Positions 43,904 to 55,332 of a DNA stretch of 64,000 nt are shown here, piece by piece; the first letter of the stretch is position 1, and every line of letters starts with the position of its first letter. The stretch is from Coniferiporia sulphurascens (taxonomy: Eukaryota; Basidiomycota; Agaricomycetes; Hymenochaetales; Hymenochaetaceae). The stretch is taken from contig NBBA01000003.1 of NCBI GenBank assembly GCA_002794785.1, positions 1,798,001 through 1,862,000 on the forward strand, written 5' to 3'. Position numbers and translations under genes: made by a program. A model generated the notes under the pieces. That model did no database searches. It had not been told where the DNA came from and saw only the letters and a list, made by a program, of their open reading frames with translations.

Positions 43904-45406
43904 CGATGCCGAAGCCGGCCCGATACATTCAGGGCCTGGAAACCACGTGCTGATCACTAATCGCACCCATCAATTCCGACAAACAGTCAGCGTAGTTTTT
44001 CCCTCCCGACATGTACATTCCCGAGCCTTAAGGCGATGTCCATAATTTCATATTACTATACCTCATCCGTACTTGTGTACAGACGGGGTTTCTTGATGCA
44101 GAGGGGAAGAACTTGCGTAAAGTAGTGTGGCCTTCCTGTTCCTAATCTTGGCGCATACCTAATCTAACCGGCTTAGAAGCCATGCGTCGAAAACATCTTA
44201 TCTTCCTTTCACATAGCCATATACCGGTGACCTCAGGGGTACCTGGGCGGCAAACTCAATATAAAACACTTCTGCAATGCATGCCGGCAACTCCTCGCGG
44301 TGAGGTATGCACATCGAATTTGAGAAGAGCGGCCACACTAGTAACCGTGTACGCACTTTTACCGAAGATATCTAATTAGGTCGTGCCAGCCCCGGCACAG
44401 AAGGGACGGTGTGGGGCGCGATCCACGTCGCCGTGCGTGTTCTGTGAGCATTCTGAGGTCGCGGGGTGCGGCGAAGCACGGTGTGCACGAGAAATAGGGG
44501 CTATTAGCCTTGACCCTAATGACGATTGCTTACGGCATAATGCTCCGGCTTGCAAATATGTACGTAGTAAGCCAGACGCCAGATCTTTGTCATCCCCGAC
44601 TGAGGACAAGGCATTAGTGAGCCATTCGCGGCGAACCCATGAGCAGCAGCGACGTGCCGATGAGAGACACGTCTCGAGAGGCGTTTTCACGGCTGAACAG
44701 GATAAACCCAGGAAAAGACTGCGCCGCCTGTGGACTGTAGGAATTCGAAGAGACTCAGTTCGTATTTAGATCCGCGGAAGCCAAGAGACCATGCGCAGTG
44801 CGCGCCGTGTAGCTGGGATTTGGGCCTCGTAGAAAACCCTCAGGATGAAAGTTCTAATCGGCAAGTCGCATAGGCCCCGTTATATGTTGTGTTGCTTGAC
44901 CTTATAAATGTCCGCGCCAAGCTCAGAAAATGGGGAGTAATTGTCAATGAGCCGAGGTAGAGTAGGGTAGAATTCTGATAGTATGGGCTGTCAGGATACT
45001 TGGTACACTCCCCCTTAACTTATATGCTTGTCCGCGTTGCGCCTTTAGACGCGACAATCGCGCCATATCAGGTTATTGAATGTCTATTTTTGGAAATATA
45101 TTGATTACGCATTTGTGTTGCACACGTTTGCGCGTGTCTGTGCGGCAGGCGCTTAATATCATCCTGGAGTTCAACCTTTCGCTGCTGCCTACTTCCTTTG
45201 TTACGTACCGCTATCTGCTGTTTATCCTATGAGAAGGGCTCAGGCGCAACTTGAAATGGCACTCTAACCAATTAAAGCTAACGGCTCCCGGTGTGTGAGT
45301 CCTCCCACGAAGAACCCGAGTAATAGCGATTACTTCGAATCTCAGGCTGTTCAGCCCCTTTCTCCAGATTCAAACTGCTGCTTTCCCTGCTTGCGGGCAT
45401 CACAAC
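43904..45406. other. Intergenic region between the bZIP gene and P450-3
   Basis: It probably holds the divergent promoters. A 128-codon plus frame at 44383-44769 has no family features. The part 45000-45250 resembles 48660-48830 upstream of P450-4 (TTATATGCTTGT, then TATTGATTAC), consistent with tandem duplication of gene plus promoter. Confidence 0.5.
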
Positions 45407-47879
45407 ATGGGTATATATTTTCTGCTTGATCTGGCTGTTTCCCTTGCTGCGTTCCTCTGGGTTCACACATTGGTCAGAAGGCGCTCACGAGGGTTTCCGT
45501 ACCCCCCTGGTCCAAAGGGTTTACCTGTTATCGGAAACTATCTGGAGTTAACTACGTCCCGAGAATGGATACAGGCAGCTGATCTCTCCCGATTGCATGG
45601 TGAGGTCCCGTTTGAAGCCACCCGCCTTTCGATTCGGTGTTGTGAGCTCACACGATACTGTACACAAACAGGAGATCTGGTATTCACAGACAAGCTCGGC
45701 ACTAAGATCCTCTATGTCAACTCATACGAAGCTGCCGTTGATCTCTTGGAGGAGCGATCGCGTATCTATTCCTCTAGGTCCAAGTCTGTTATTCTTTCAG
45801 AGCTGTACGCTAAGACCACCACTACGTACCGAACGCCTCGCCTTGACTGAATTCACTACTATTAATTGTCGCAGAGAGGGCTGGGACTACTTAGTTACGG
45901 CGATGCCCTACAATGATCGTATGAGAAGACACCGCGCATATTATCACCGCTTTTTCAATCCGGCTGCCGTTAACGGTCACAAACCGCTACAGCTGCGCGA
46001 GACACACAAGATGTTGGCCAGAATTTTGAAATCCCCTGAAGACTTTTTCAAGCATGTCAGACTGTACGACCAAATGCTCTATATCGACTGTTTGAGTGCG
46101 ACTAAGGCTGGATTTTTGTGTGAATACAGGATGTCGGGCGCTGTCATTATGATGATCACTTACGGACATGAAGGTAGTGTGTCCGTTTAAACTTTGTTAT
46201 TGGAAAGTCTGTTTAAATTGAAAACAGCGAATGACAATGAGGACCCTCAGCTTGTCCTTGCTAATAACGCTGACGTGCTTGTTGGTGAAGTGAAGGGTTT
46301 CAAATACCTTGTCGACCTCATCCCATGGTGTACGTAAGGTTCATCGTCGTTCACCCTTTCATTATTGACCTTGCTGCAGTGAAGTACGTCCCGGGATGGG
46401 TCCCAGGAGCCGGGTTCCAAAAGAAGGCGAAAGAAGCGCGCAAAATCGCCGATGATTTGCTTCGTATTCCGCTAGAAGCGATTAAAACTGAGATGGTAAG
46501 ATTCTTAATGGATTATTGCATTCGTGCCGACGCCTCTCGTTTTCAGCGCGAAGGAACCGCAAAGCCGTCATTCGCAAGCCAGTTAATTGAGTCTAACACA
46601 GATGAATCTGGAAGCATACGGTATGAGATTGATATCGCGGGTGCCACCGCTCTCGCCTCCGCCGGTAAGTACGCGCGGCCGATGTTCGAGGAAAAGGGGA
46701 TGTCTGATATTAATATTGGTGTACGCACAACGCGTATTTTATAGCGGGATCAGACTCCGTACGTTTCAAATTCTCGGCTCTATATCGACAGAACTCATCA
46801 CCACTCAATATACAAAGACCGCAGCGGCAACCCTTACGTTCATCCTTCACGCGGTGTTAACCCCAGATATCCAGAAGAAAGGTCAAGAAGAAGTTGATCG
46901 TGTCTTGGGAAAGGATACCCTTCCGACCTTTGACGACAGAGAAAACTTGCCATACGTAGATGCTATCTGTAAGGAATGTTTGAGGTGAATCTCCATTTTC
47001 CAATTCCTTCTATGCGCCTATGTTTACTTTTATCATTCGTGTGAAGGTGGGAAGCAATCACGCCTCTGGGTAAGCCCCAGGTCTATTTTGGTATCATCTT
47101 GTGTCTAAAAAAACTACATAAGGCGTGGCGCATAGCTTGGACGTTGATGATTACTACAACGGCTATTTCATACCCGCCGGAACAGCTGTAGTCCCAAATC
47201 AATGGTATTCCCTCTTTTCCGTGCCCCAACGTTAATCACATCAGTACGACCGAACTTCACACATACTTATAGGGCTATGCTTCGCGACCCGAAGGAATAT
47301 CCGAATCCGGATATGTTCATGCCCGAACGATGGCTTGCGGAGAACGGTGGCGAATCCCTGCTGAACCCGAACAAGATAGCGTTTGGGTTTGGGAGACGGT
47401 AAGCCTGTGTCTGCTCGTCCTTTAAAGGCCTCTGTAACTCAATCATACACCATACACGTGGTTATTTGCTTTCGGCTAGTATTTGTCCGGGGAAGATACT
47501 GGCAGAAAACTCTGTTAGTAAAGCCGGTCACGCTTGTTGTTTATTCCACATACGATTGACCAGAGCGATTTTGATTCCCATTATACCCCGATTTTTTTTT
47601 CAGCTTTTTATAACTGTTGCTTCCCTGCTCGCGGCGTTCAACTTCGAAAAGGCTACAGATGGGAATGGCAAACCCATCACCCCACCCGGGGATTATGATG
47701 ACAGTCTGATAAGGTGCGTGAGGCCGTCCTTTCGGCCGCTTAGGTTTCATACCCTATACGAACTCAATCTAACTGAATGCCTCAGAGGACCCAAACCCTT
47801 CGTGTGTAAAGTCGACGTGAGATCTGAGGGCATGTCCAACTTGATTCGTGCTTTAACGGTAGCAGAGGCTGTGGTATAA
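45407..47879 (+). CDS. Cytochrome P450 monooxygenase 3
   Basis: Fifteen exons splice in frame to about 520 residues. Features are the anchor FLLDLAVSLAAFLWVHTL, the hinge [43 protein letters not shown], and helix I ending AGSDS, with part of it encoded by an exon of only about 14 nt (around 46745-46758). Then come KECLRW (ExxR), DMFMPERWL, and the haem loop FGFGRR plus ICPGKILA (Cys near 47484). The tail is GPKPFVCKVDVRSEGM, unlike the HPAPFxCSIVPRS tail of P450-1 and -2. It shares most intron positions with the first pair, so all four descend from one gene. The closest relative is P450-4, 1.1 kb downstream. Confidence 0.92.
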
Positions 47880-49005
47880 TCTCTACCTCGTTTGAGAGGC
47901 ACCTCGCGTTTCATATGTCTAGTGAACGGTTGTTGTATCATACGTTCGACGTCTGTCTGTGAGAGTAACGTTGTGAGTGTGGGCGTATAGTATAAATAGT
48001 TAAGCGTCGCATGTCTTAGATACGATATGATGGGGTGCAGAGCTTGAAAAGATAGTTAATCGGGGGATGATGTCGGCCGATCAAGTTGGATGGTAGGCGT
48101 AGGTGGGAAGCCTCCCGACCGGACACGCCCGTATTCTGTAGTACTACTGGTACTAGTGGCGCGAGAGAATAAAGAAAGCGATGAGTTTTGTGGGTATTCT
48201 CGCCTCGTAGCATCGTCCTTACAATTTGGTTTTTCTCTCCCTCCTATTTTCTCTTGTAACAGACGAGTTTTGATGTAAAATGATTTTAAAAACCGTTCCA
48301 TTCATTAAAGACACGTCTATGTATGCAAGAGAGACATGTGTGGCGTGTTGAAGTTAAGTTCGAGCTCGATGCCGAGACAGCGTCGGAGTTTGAATTACTT
48401 TTCGTAGAGTTTTTACTGCTTGTATGCATTCGATTTCCCTCGCGCGATTATCTACTGGTTACAAGATATTCTGGTTGGCGTACGGAAAGCATTTGCACGC
48501 GCCGCAAATTGCTGAAAACCAACATGGCGGTACTGAAAAGGATTTCAAACTCATTCATACGTCTATGTGTGAAAAATCTCGAGTTGCAAACGAGCTTAGT
48601 AGGGGTACAGCAGAGAAGGGTTACAATATAACTGATTGTTGGGTAGTGTACTTCCACCGCAACTTATATGCTTGTTTAGGATGTATGCTATCCGTTTCTG
48701 GAGAGACGTATTGATTACAAAGATAGTTGTACATATTTGCGCAATAGGCGGCGGGCGTTTAATACAGACTTATACTTCAACCAGTCTTCGTCGTCTTCAT
48801 GCTTTATTGCGTATCTCCTGCCAATTAATGACACTTTATCATGGTATCCAACCTACCTAAATCCGACTGAGCCAACGGCGGACGTAACTTCCCACGAAGA
48901 ACCAGAATGAGGATAGCGGTTGCTTGAACCTTGAACTGTTCAGCGGCCTTCGGCCCCTTTCTTCAGATCCCTGCCTCTGGGTTCCCTTCCTACGAGCATC
49001 TCACT
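47880..49005. other. Gap between P450-3 and P450-4
   Basis: No gene. The right half resembles the region upstream of P450-3, consistent with duplication that included the promoter. Confidence 0.45.
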
Positions 49006-51434
49006 ATGATTGCCATTGTTCTGCTTGATCTGGCTGTTTCTCTAGCTGCGTTCTTCTGGGTCCGCATGCTAGTTAGAAGGCGTTCACGAGGTTTGCCATA
49101 CCCTCCCGGTCCGAAAGGCTTACCCGTTATCGGGAACTATTTGGAGTTATCTACTTCCTATGAATGGGAACAGGCAGTTGAATTCTCCCGATTGTACGGT
49201 GAGGATCCTCTGAAGCTGCCAATCTCATGCTCCGGTGTTGGGTCCTCACATAGCGCTGTACATAAACAGGAGATCTGGTTTTCACAGACAAGCTCGGCAC
49301 TAAGATCCTCTATGTTAACTCATACGAAGCCGCCGTCGACCTTTTGGAGAAGCGCTCGCGTATCTACTCCTCGAGATCTAAGTCTGTTATTCTTTCTGAG
49401 CTGTACGCTAAGATTACCATTGCATACCAAGCATTTTACCTTGACCGAATTCACTGCCTTTGTTGCAGCGAGGGCTGGGACTATTTAGTAACGACAATGC
49501 CTTACAACGAACGTATGCGGAGACACCGCGCGTACTATCACCGTTTTTTCAGCTCCGCTGCCGTCAATGATTACAAGCCGCTACAGTTGCGCGAGACTCA
49601 CAAGATGTTGGATAGAATATTGAAAGCCCCTGACGATTACTTCAAGCATGTCAGACTGTACGGCCATGTCCTATGAATCAATTGCCCGAATGAGGCCAAA
49701 ACTCAATTCTGCGGGATTACAGGATGTCGGGTGCTGTAATCATGATGATTGCTTACGGTCGTGAAGGTAGTATACTCGTGTCAATTTATTAATGGACGAT
49801 CTGTCTGATTCCTGGAAAGTGGACAGCAATGATGATCCCCAGCTTGTGCTCGCCAATGTCGCCGACGCGCATTTCGGAGAAGTGAAGAACTTCGCATACC
49901 TCGTCGACCTCATCTCATGGTGTACGTTACATAAAATAGATGTTCCTCACTTTTGTCTTATTGATCCCGTACAGTGAAATATGTCCCAGGATGGATTCCG
50001 GGAGCCGGATTTCAAAGAGAAGCGAGAGAGGCACGCAAGGTCGCCGATGACTTACTCCGTATTCCACTTGAGACAGTAAAAACTGAGATGGTCAGAGTCA
50101 AAACTAACTGCTTCGCTTGCACTGACGTCCTCCCTTTCGGACGAACCTTTCCAGCGCGAAGGAACTGCAAAACCGTCATTCGCAAGTCAGCTCATTGAGT
50201 CCAATACAGATAAACTTGGAAATATAAGACATGAAATTGACATTGCGGGCGCCACCGCCGTCGCCTCCGCTGGTGAGTACACGCACCTGATGAAGCAAAA
50301 GAAAAATGACAATCCTGATTTGTGCGACGGGTGCTGTGAAGCGGGATCAGACTCTGTACGTTTTAAGCTCCTGTTCTTATACGTATCGTCCTCAATGTAT
50401 AAAGACCGCAGCAGCGACCCTCACGTTCATTCTTCAAGCGTTATTATCCCCAGATATCCAGAAGAAAGGACAAGAGGAAATCGATCGTATCTTAGGGAAG
50501 GATACCCTTCCGACTTTTGACGACAGAGAAAACCTGCCGTATGTGGATGGTATCTGTAAGGAGTGTTTGAGGTGAATCACTACCTCCTTTCCTAAACTCT
50601 TTGTATGAGTACTTGTTCATCCTGATGATCACATACGAAGGTGGGAGGCAATAGCGCCTCTTGGTAAGCTTTGTTATACTTAAATACCAACTTGTTTCTG
50701 AAGGATGCTCCTTAAGGCGTACCGCATAGCTCAGACGTTGACGACTACTACAACGGCTACTTCATACCCGCCGGAACGACTGTCGTTCCAAATCAATGGT
50801 ACTTCCCTTTTTGGTCTCCCAGTTGCAATCTGAGCACAATCTGAGCTGTTGGATATAGGGCTATGCTCCGTGACCCGAAGGAATACCAGAATCCGGATAA
50901 ATTCATGCCTGAACGGTGGCTGGCAGAGAATGGCGGTGGATCTCTATTGAATCCGAACAAAATCGCGTTCGGGTTTGGAAGACGGTAAGCTTTTAGCCTA
51001 TAGTCCTTTTATCTCTTATTCAACTCATCTCTACATGTTGACGCTCGTTCTGGCTAGCATTTGTCCGGGAAAGATATTGGCAGAAAATTCTGTTAGTAGA
51101 CTGAGTCAAAGTATTCTGCGTCTATATCACACGATTCTCTAATCGTATCACTCATAGCTTTTCATAACGGTCGCCTCCCTCCTTGCGGCATTCTATTTCG
51201 AAAAGGTGACAGATGCAAGTGGAAACCCCATCACCCCAACCTGCGATTACGATGACAGTCTTGTACGGTACGTGTAGTGGCATTCCAATCGATTGGTCCG
51301 GTGCTTCTTCGAATGGACTGGATCTAACAAAGATCCGCAGGGGACCTAAGCCCTTCGTGTGCAAAGCCAGTGTGAGGTCCGAGGGTATGTTTAAATTGAT
51401 TCGAAATTTAGCGGTGGCAGAGGTTCTGGTGTAG
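49006..51434 (+). CDS. Cytochrome P450 monooxygenase 4
   Basis: Fifteen exons, about 520 residues. I use the ATG at 49006 (MIAIVLLDLAVSLAAFF), which aligns with P450-3. An upstream in-frame ATG at 48931 adds 25 residues with no anchor character. Features are [43 protein letters not shown] (TYGHE in P450-3), helix I AGSDS, KECLRW, DKFMPERWL, FGFGRR plus ICPGKILA (Cys near 51063), and a tail GPKPFVCKASVRSEGM. Exon 5 uses a different acceptor from P450-3 (after GGAAAG at about 49818), which alters two or three residues. The donor after KTEM is GTCAGA rather than GTAAG. Otherwise the gene is intact. Confidence 0.91.
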
Positions 51435-51945
51435 TCGCTAGCTAATCCGGGAAGCGCTGAGGATTACTGAATAGCTGGCGGGTGACTATTAAATTAGGAA
51501 TTCAAAGTGTATGTGGCTCTTATGTGCACAAGTTCTGTGCTTACTTGCGGTGGGCGCTTTTTGAGCGTGTGTACAGCTAGTGGTGTACGACTAAAAGTGA
51601 ACGGATTGAGATTATTGTCGTTCAGTAAATGTAATAAAATAAAGAGACTTCGTATCTGTATAATTCCGTCTGCTAACTCGGATTGACACCCGTCCGACTG
51701 CACTCTACGCATGACATCCGCTGAAAGGGTTTCGAAAGACGCGCACAAATAGTGTCGCGTTGTTGACGCGTTTGGTGCACGTGCGACCCTCGCTTTCATG
51801 CCGCGAATCACGCGTCGCACAATTTCAAACTGTTCAGATTTTGCCTCTCGGGGGGGATCGACGTTAGTACTAAACATTTTGCGCCAAACGACCAACTGGG
51901 CCCCTAAGCCTGTTGCAAACAGAAAAGTAAAAACGGGGGGGAGAA
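51435..51945. other. Gap before the SET-domain gene
   Basis: No plus-strand gene is seen. A 191-codon minus frame (51494-52069) overlaps the SET gene start and shows no family features, so I treat it as a shadow. Confidence 0.5.
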
Positions 51946-54000
51946 TGAACGAACTCGTTTCGTGGTTTTGCGGAGAAGGCGGTTCGCTGGACGCGTCTTG
52001 CATAGGCCTGGCGGATATCTCGGGCCAGGGCAGAGGCGCGATCGCACTCCAGGACATACCGGTACGCATTCAACGCTCTGTAAACTTTCCGTACCTCATC
52101 GTACAGCACTGAATACAATGCTCCAGGAAGGCCACACGCTATTCACGATCCCGCGTTTTCTGACTCTTTCGACGCGTACATCATCGCTGCCCGGTCTCGT
52201 CGGGGCAGCCTCATGGAAGAGTTTGCAGCTAGACAAGGGGTGGGTCGGGCTCATCCTGTGTATGATGTGGGAGGAAACCCTCGGGGAGAGGTCGAAGTGG
52301 TCTGGCTATCTCAGTGCGTCATGTCATTTTTGTTCCTTTCCTGTGGATGAACCTCATACTGATGTTGGCTATGGGGTCGCTGGCGCGCGTAGGGAGCCTG
52401 CCAAGTAAATTCGACACACCCATGTTTTGGAGTGATGATGAGCTTAAAGAGCTGGAGGGGACGACCTTGGTGGGTATGTCCGCTTCGTAGCTTCATATAC
52501 CCTCTAAGTTGCCCTGCAAACTCTGCGAACTGACATTTCTACCCTTTTTCGTTTCGTTTCGGTAATAGACAAAATAGGGAAAGAAGAGGCAGAGCGGAAT
52601 TATCGGGAAAAGCTCGTCCCTGCATTACAAGTATGTCCGTTTCAAAGATATCCGTGTGATATTATTGACGCTTGCTCGCAGAGTCGTCCAGATCTTTTTG
52701 ATGTCTCCAATCATTCCGCCTTCTACTCTCTGGAGAACTACCATCTCATGGGCAGCCGCATTCTCTCGCGGAGTTTTCAGGTTGAGCGCTGGGAAGGACA
52801 ACAAGACGTACCTAATGACGAGCAGTCTGGAGTCGAGGGTGCGATGGAGGTGGACGGCGAAGAGACTGTGCCCCATGAGGAACAAGACCTCGGTGAAGAC
52901 GTGGGCGAGATCAATGATGTCATCGACGACGACGACGAAGAGGATGAAGAAGGCCCGACCGACGTCACAATGGTTCCAATGGCAGATATGTTGAATGCCC
53001 GGTACGGCTCTGAAAATGTATGCAATATGGTCTGCGTTCCCAAATACAATGTATTGACATTACTATCGACAGGCCAAGTTATTCTACGAGCCGACGGAGC
53101 TCAAAATGGTTACAACCAAGCCGATAAAGGCTGGGGATCAAATCGTAAGTCTTCGTCTCATGTTGTTAGGGAAGAGAATGGTCAGATAACAACTCTCGTA
53201 GTATAACACATACGGAGATCTACCCAACTCAGACCTCCTTCGTCGGTACGGGCATGTCGACCTCATCCCTCTCTCAAACGAGAACGAGAACGAGAACGGA
53301 AAACCCGCGACGAAGGGTAATCCTGCGGACGTCGTTGAGATTACTGCAGACCTGGTGGTCGAAGTCGTAGCTCTACATCTGAAAAAAAGCGTCAACGACG
53401 AGGAGTTAAAAGAGCGCATAGACTGGTGGCTTGAAGAAGGTGGTGATGAGTACGTCTCCAATCGTCTCCCTTTCAGAGTTAGGCAATAATAAGCTCATAA
53501 GCTTCATCAAAGTGCTTTTATTCTAGAAGCGAACTCAGCTCTTCCAGACGGCTTGGTATCGTTCCTCAAGCTGCTCCTCTGTCCCGTACCAGATTGGGAG
53601 AAGGCCCGCGACAAAGGCAAGCCCCCGAAGCCAAAATTGGAGGCGCAGGTTATCCCGCTCGTTGTGGCGCTGCTACAAAAACGGATAGAAAAGTATTCGA
53701 CAACACTCGAGGTGAGTCCTGGCTGAGGTACGTGTGATAAAAGGAGTCTTCTGACCCATGTGGCTTGTATAGCATGATGAAGCACTCCTCAGCTCTACGT
53801 CCGAGATGCTCTCAAACATCAGACGAAACGCCTTGATTGTGCGCGTGGGCGAAAAACGTATCCTCAGGGACAGTCTAATGCGAATTGAGCGACTGCGGGA
53901 TACTGTGCCTGAAGATGCCGGAGGGAAGGGCAAGAATGGAACGCACAAGAAGCGGAAAGGAGAAGATAGGACAGAGTCTAGCAAACGCAATAAGCGGTGA
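51946..54000 (+). CDS. SET-domain lysine methyltransferase, RKM4/SETD6-like
   Basis: Nine exons splice in frame to about 510 residues. The N-terminal SET half starts FCGEGGSLDASCIGLADISG, then GRGAIALQDIPEGHTLFTIP. LILCMMWEETLGERSKWSGY follows. The cofactor and catalytic end has MVPMADMLNARYGSEN and, one exon later, YNTYGDLPNSDLLRRYGHV, which holds the NxY-type pocket of SET enzymes. The C-terminal helical part fits the Rubisco-LSMT substrate-binding domain. Yeast Rkm4 and S. pombe Set13 methylate ribosomal protein eL42, and human SETD6 methylates RelA. A ribosomal substrate is the likely one. An acidic insert (DDDDEEDEEGPTDV) splits the SET domain before the MADMLN motif. The C-terminus is very basic (KKRKGEDRTESSKRNKR) and could target the nucleus. 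Confidence 0.9.
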
Positions 54001-54537
54001 TGCTGATAACGTTCTTCGGCGGCGAGGTGAGATGCAGAGGTCGCTACAGGGCTGTCGAGTACCAGTGAGGCTCATAGGCTCATGCAAATGCTCTGCGATA
54101 ATATTTCTCGGGAGTTGGTGTAAAAGGACAGTTGGATGGCATGCCTGTTTCCAGAGCCACCGGGAGCTAAATTCCGTGTGTGAATTACCTAGCCTTCGGT
54201 CACCGACTATCTTTTTTGTATCTTCTTTTGTTAAGTTGAACCAAAACCCTCAGGCACGGCGCAATAGTAGACGCGACTGCGCATTCGGCCCCGTGATGCA
54301 TGCGCAGCTTCCTGACCCTGCTATTCAAGTTGGGCATGTGACGACCCGAGTACTACTGTAGTCGCCGTTCGGATAATCCCGGTAGGTACATACAACATGG
54401 ATTGTTCGCCGTCCGACGCGCCTACTTTGTCGTCCACAGCCTCTCCTATACGGGCATACAAATGGACCTCCCCGCGCACATAAGGAAGCACCCATAGTTC
54501 GCCAAGAGTCCCCTGTTCAAGCAGGCGAACGCAAGCA
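54001..54537. other. Gap between the SET gene and the DUF6593 gene
   Basis: No gene is seen on either strand. Minus-strand frames here and over the next gene lack features. Confidence 0.45.
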
Positions 54538-55332
54538 ATGACCACGTCCGTCGACGAGTCGCAGTTCCCCACCGAGCTCATCTTCTCCGAGGACAGTCCG
54601 TGCAACTGCACTATCTCCGAGCGGCGCACGGGGCGCACAATGTACACCGTACAATTGCGGCGCGAGGTGAAACCGGGCGCGACGCCTGCGCGTAGCGAGC
54701 TGATCGTCACGATCGACGTGTACGATTCGGCGCACGAGCTGCTCGTGACGAATGTGTGGCACGATTTCACTCGGGACATTGTTACCTGGCCCGCACGGGC
54801 GCTATACAGCGCGAAGTTGAGCGTATGGCTGAAGAAGAGCTTGGTCCCCTTCTCAAAGTGCGTTTTGTACTTAAACGAATAAAAGCAAAAGCCCTTTTTT
54901 CCTCCCGCTGGATACTGACTATATGCTGGACCTGTGGTACAGCGTTGCGAAGTTCAAGGATGATGAAGGCAGGAGTTACAAGTGGGATACCAAAGGAATC
55001 CGTGAACAATACCGGGTGCGCTTCATATATTATACTTTAGCTTGCGACGTGACTCTTACGCCTCCACCTGGCAGCTCCTCGCAGACGACGGCTTGCCCAT
55101 CGCGTATTTCGATCGCGCAAACCCGTTCGTCAACACTAAACCGGGTTATAACTATAACCCTACTCCGCGACCCTCGCGACTGCTCCTATCCTCGCGCGCA
55201 GACGCAATGCGCGACGCGGTTGTGTTGAGCTTCCTGTTCATCGAGAAGGATCGACGGCGCAAGGACATGGAGTCTGACAGATATGCGTATACCCAGTGTT
55301 TGAGTCCATTTTTGTATAACGGTATCACTTAG
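54538..55332 (+). CDS. DUF6593-domain protein
   Basis: At least three exons: 54538 to about 54859, about 54950-55018, and about 55029-55332. The pattern matches the basidiomycete DUF6593 family of unknown function: LIFSEDSPCNCTISERRTGR, a beta-rich middle (ELIVTIDVYDSAHELLVTN), then DDEGRSYKWDTKG and a C-terminal DAMRDAVVLSFLFIEKDRRR. The WKWxG-like RSYKWDTKG and the final VVxSFLxxEKxRR helix are the most telling. The junction between exons two and three is not clean: the obvious donor and acceptor (CGG|GTGCGC...TTTAG|CTTGCG) shift the frame, while a GC donor two bases later keeps it. Either a non-consensus intron or a frameshift is present. The gene belongs to a multigene family, and its cellular role is unknown. 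Confidence 0.7.

Noticed and set aside
44383..44769. 128-codon Cys/Arg-rich frame upstream of P450-3
   Set aside because: No domain, no splice context, and it lies in what should be promoter sequence.
51494..52069. 191-codon minus-strand frame at the start of the SET gene
   Set aside because: It covers the first SET exon on the wrong strand and shows no family resemblance.
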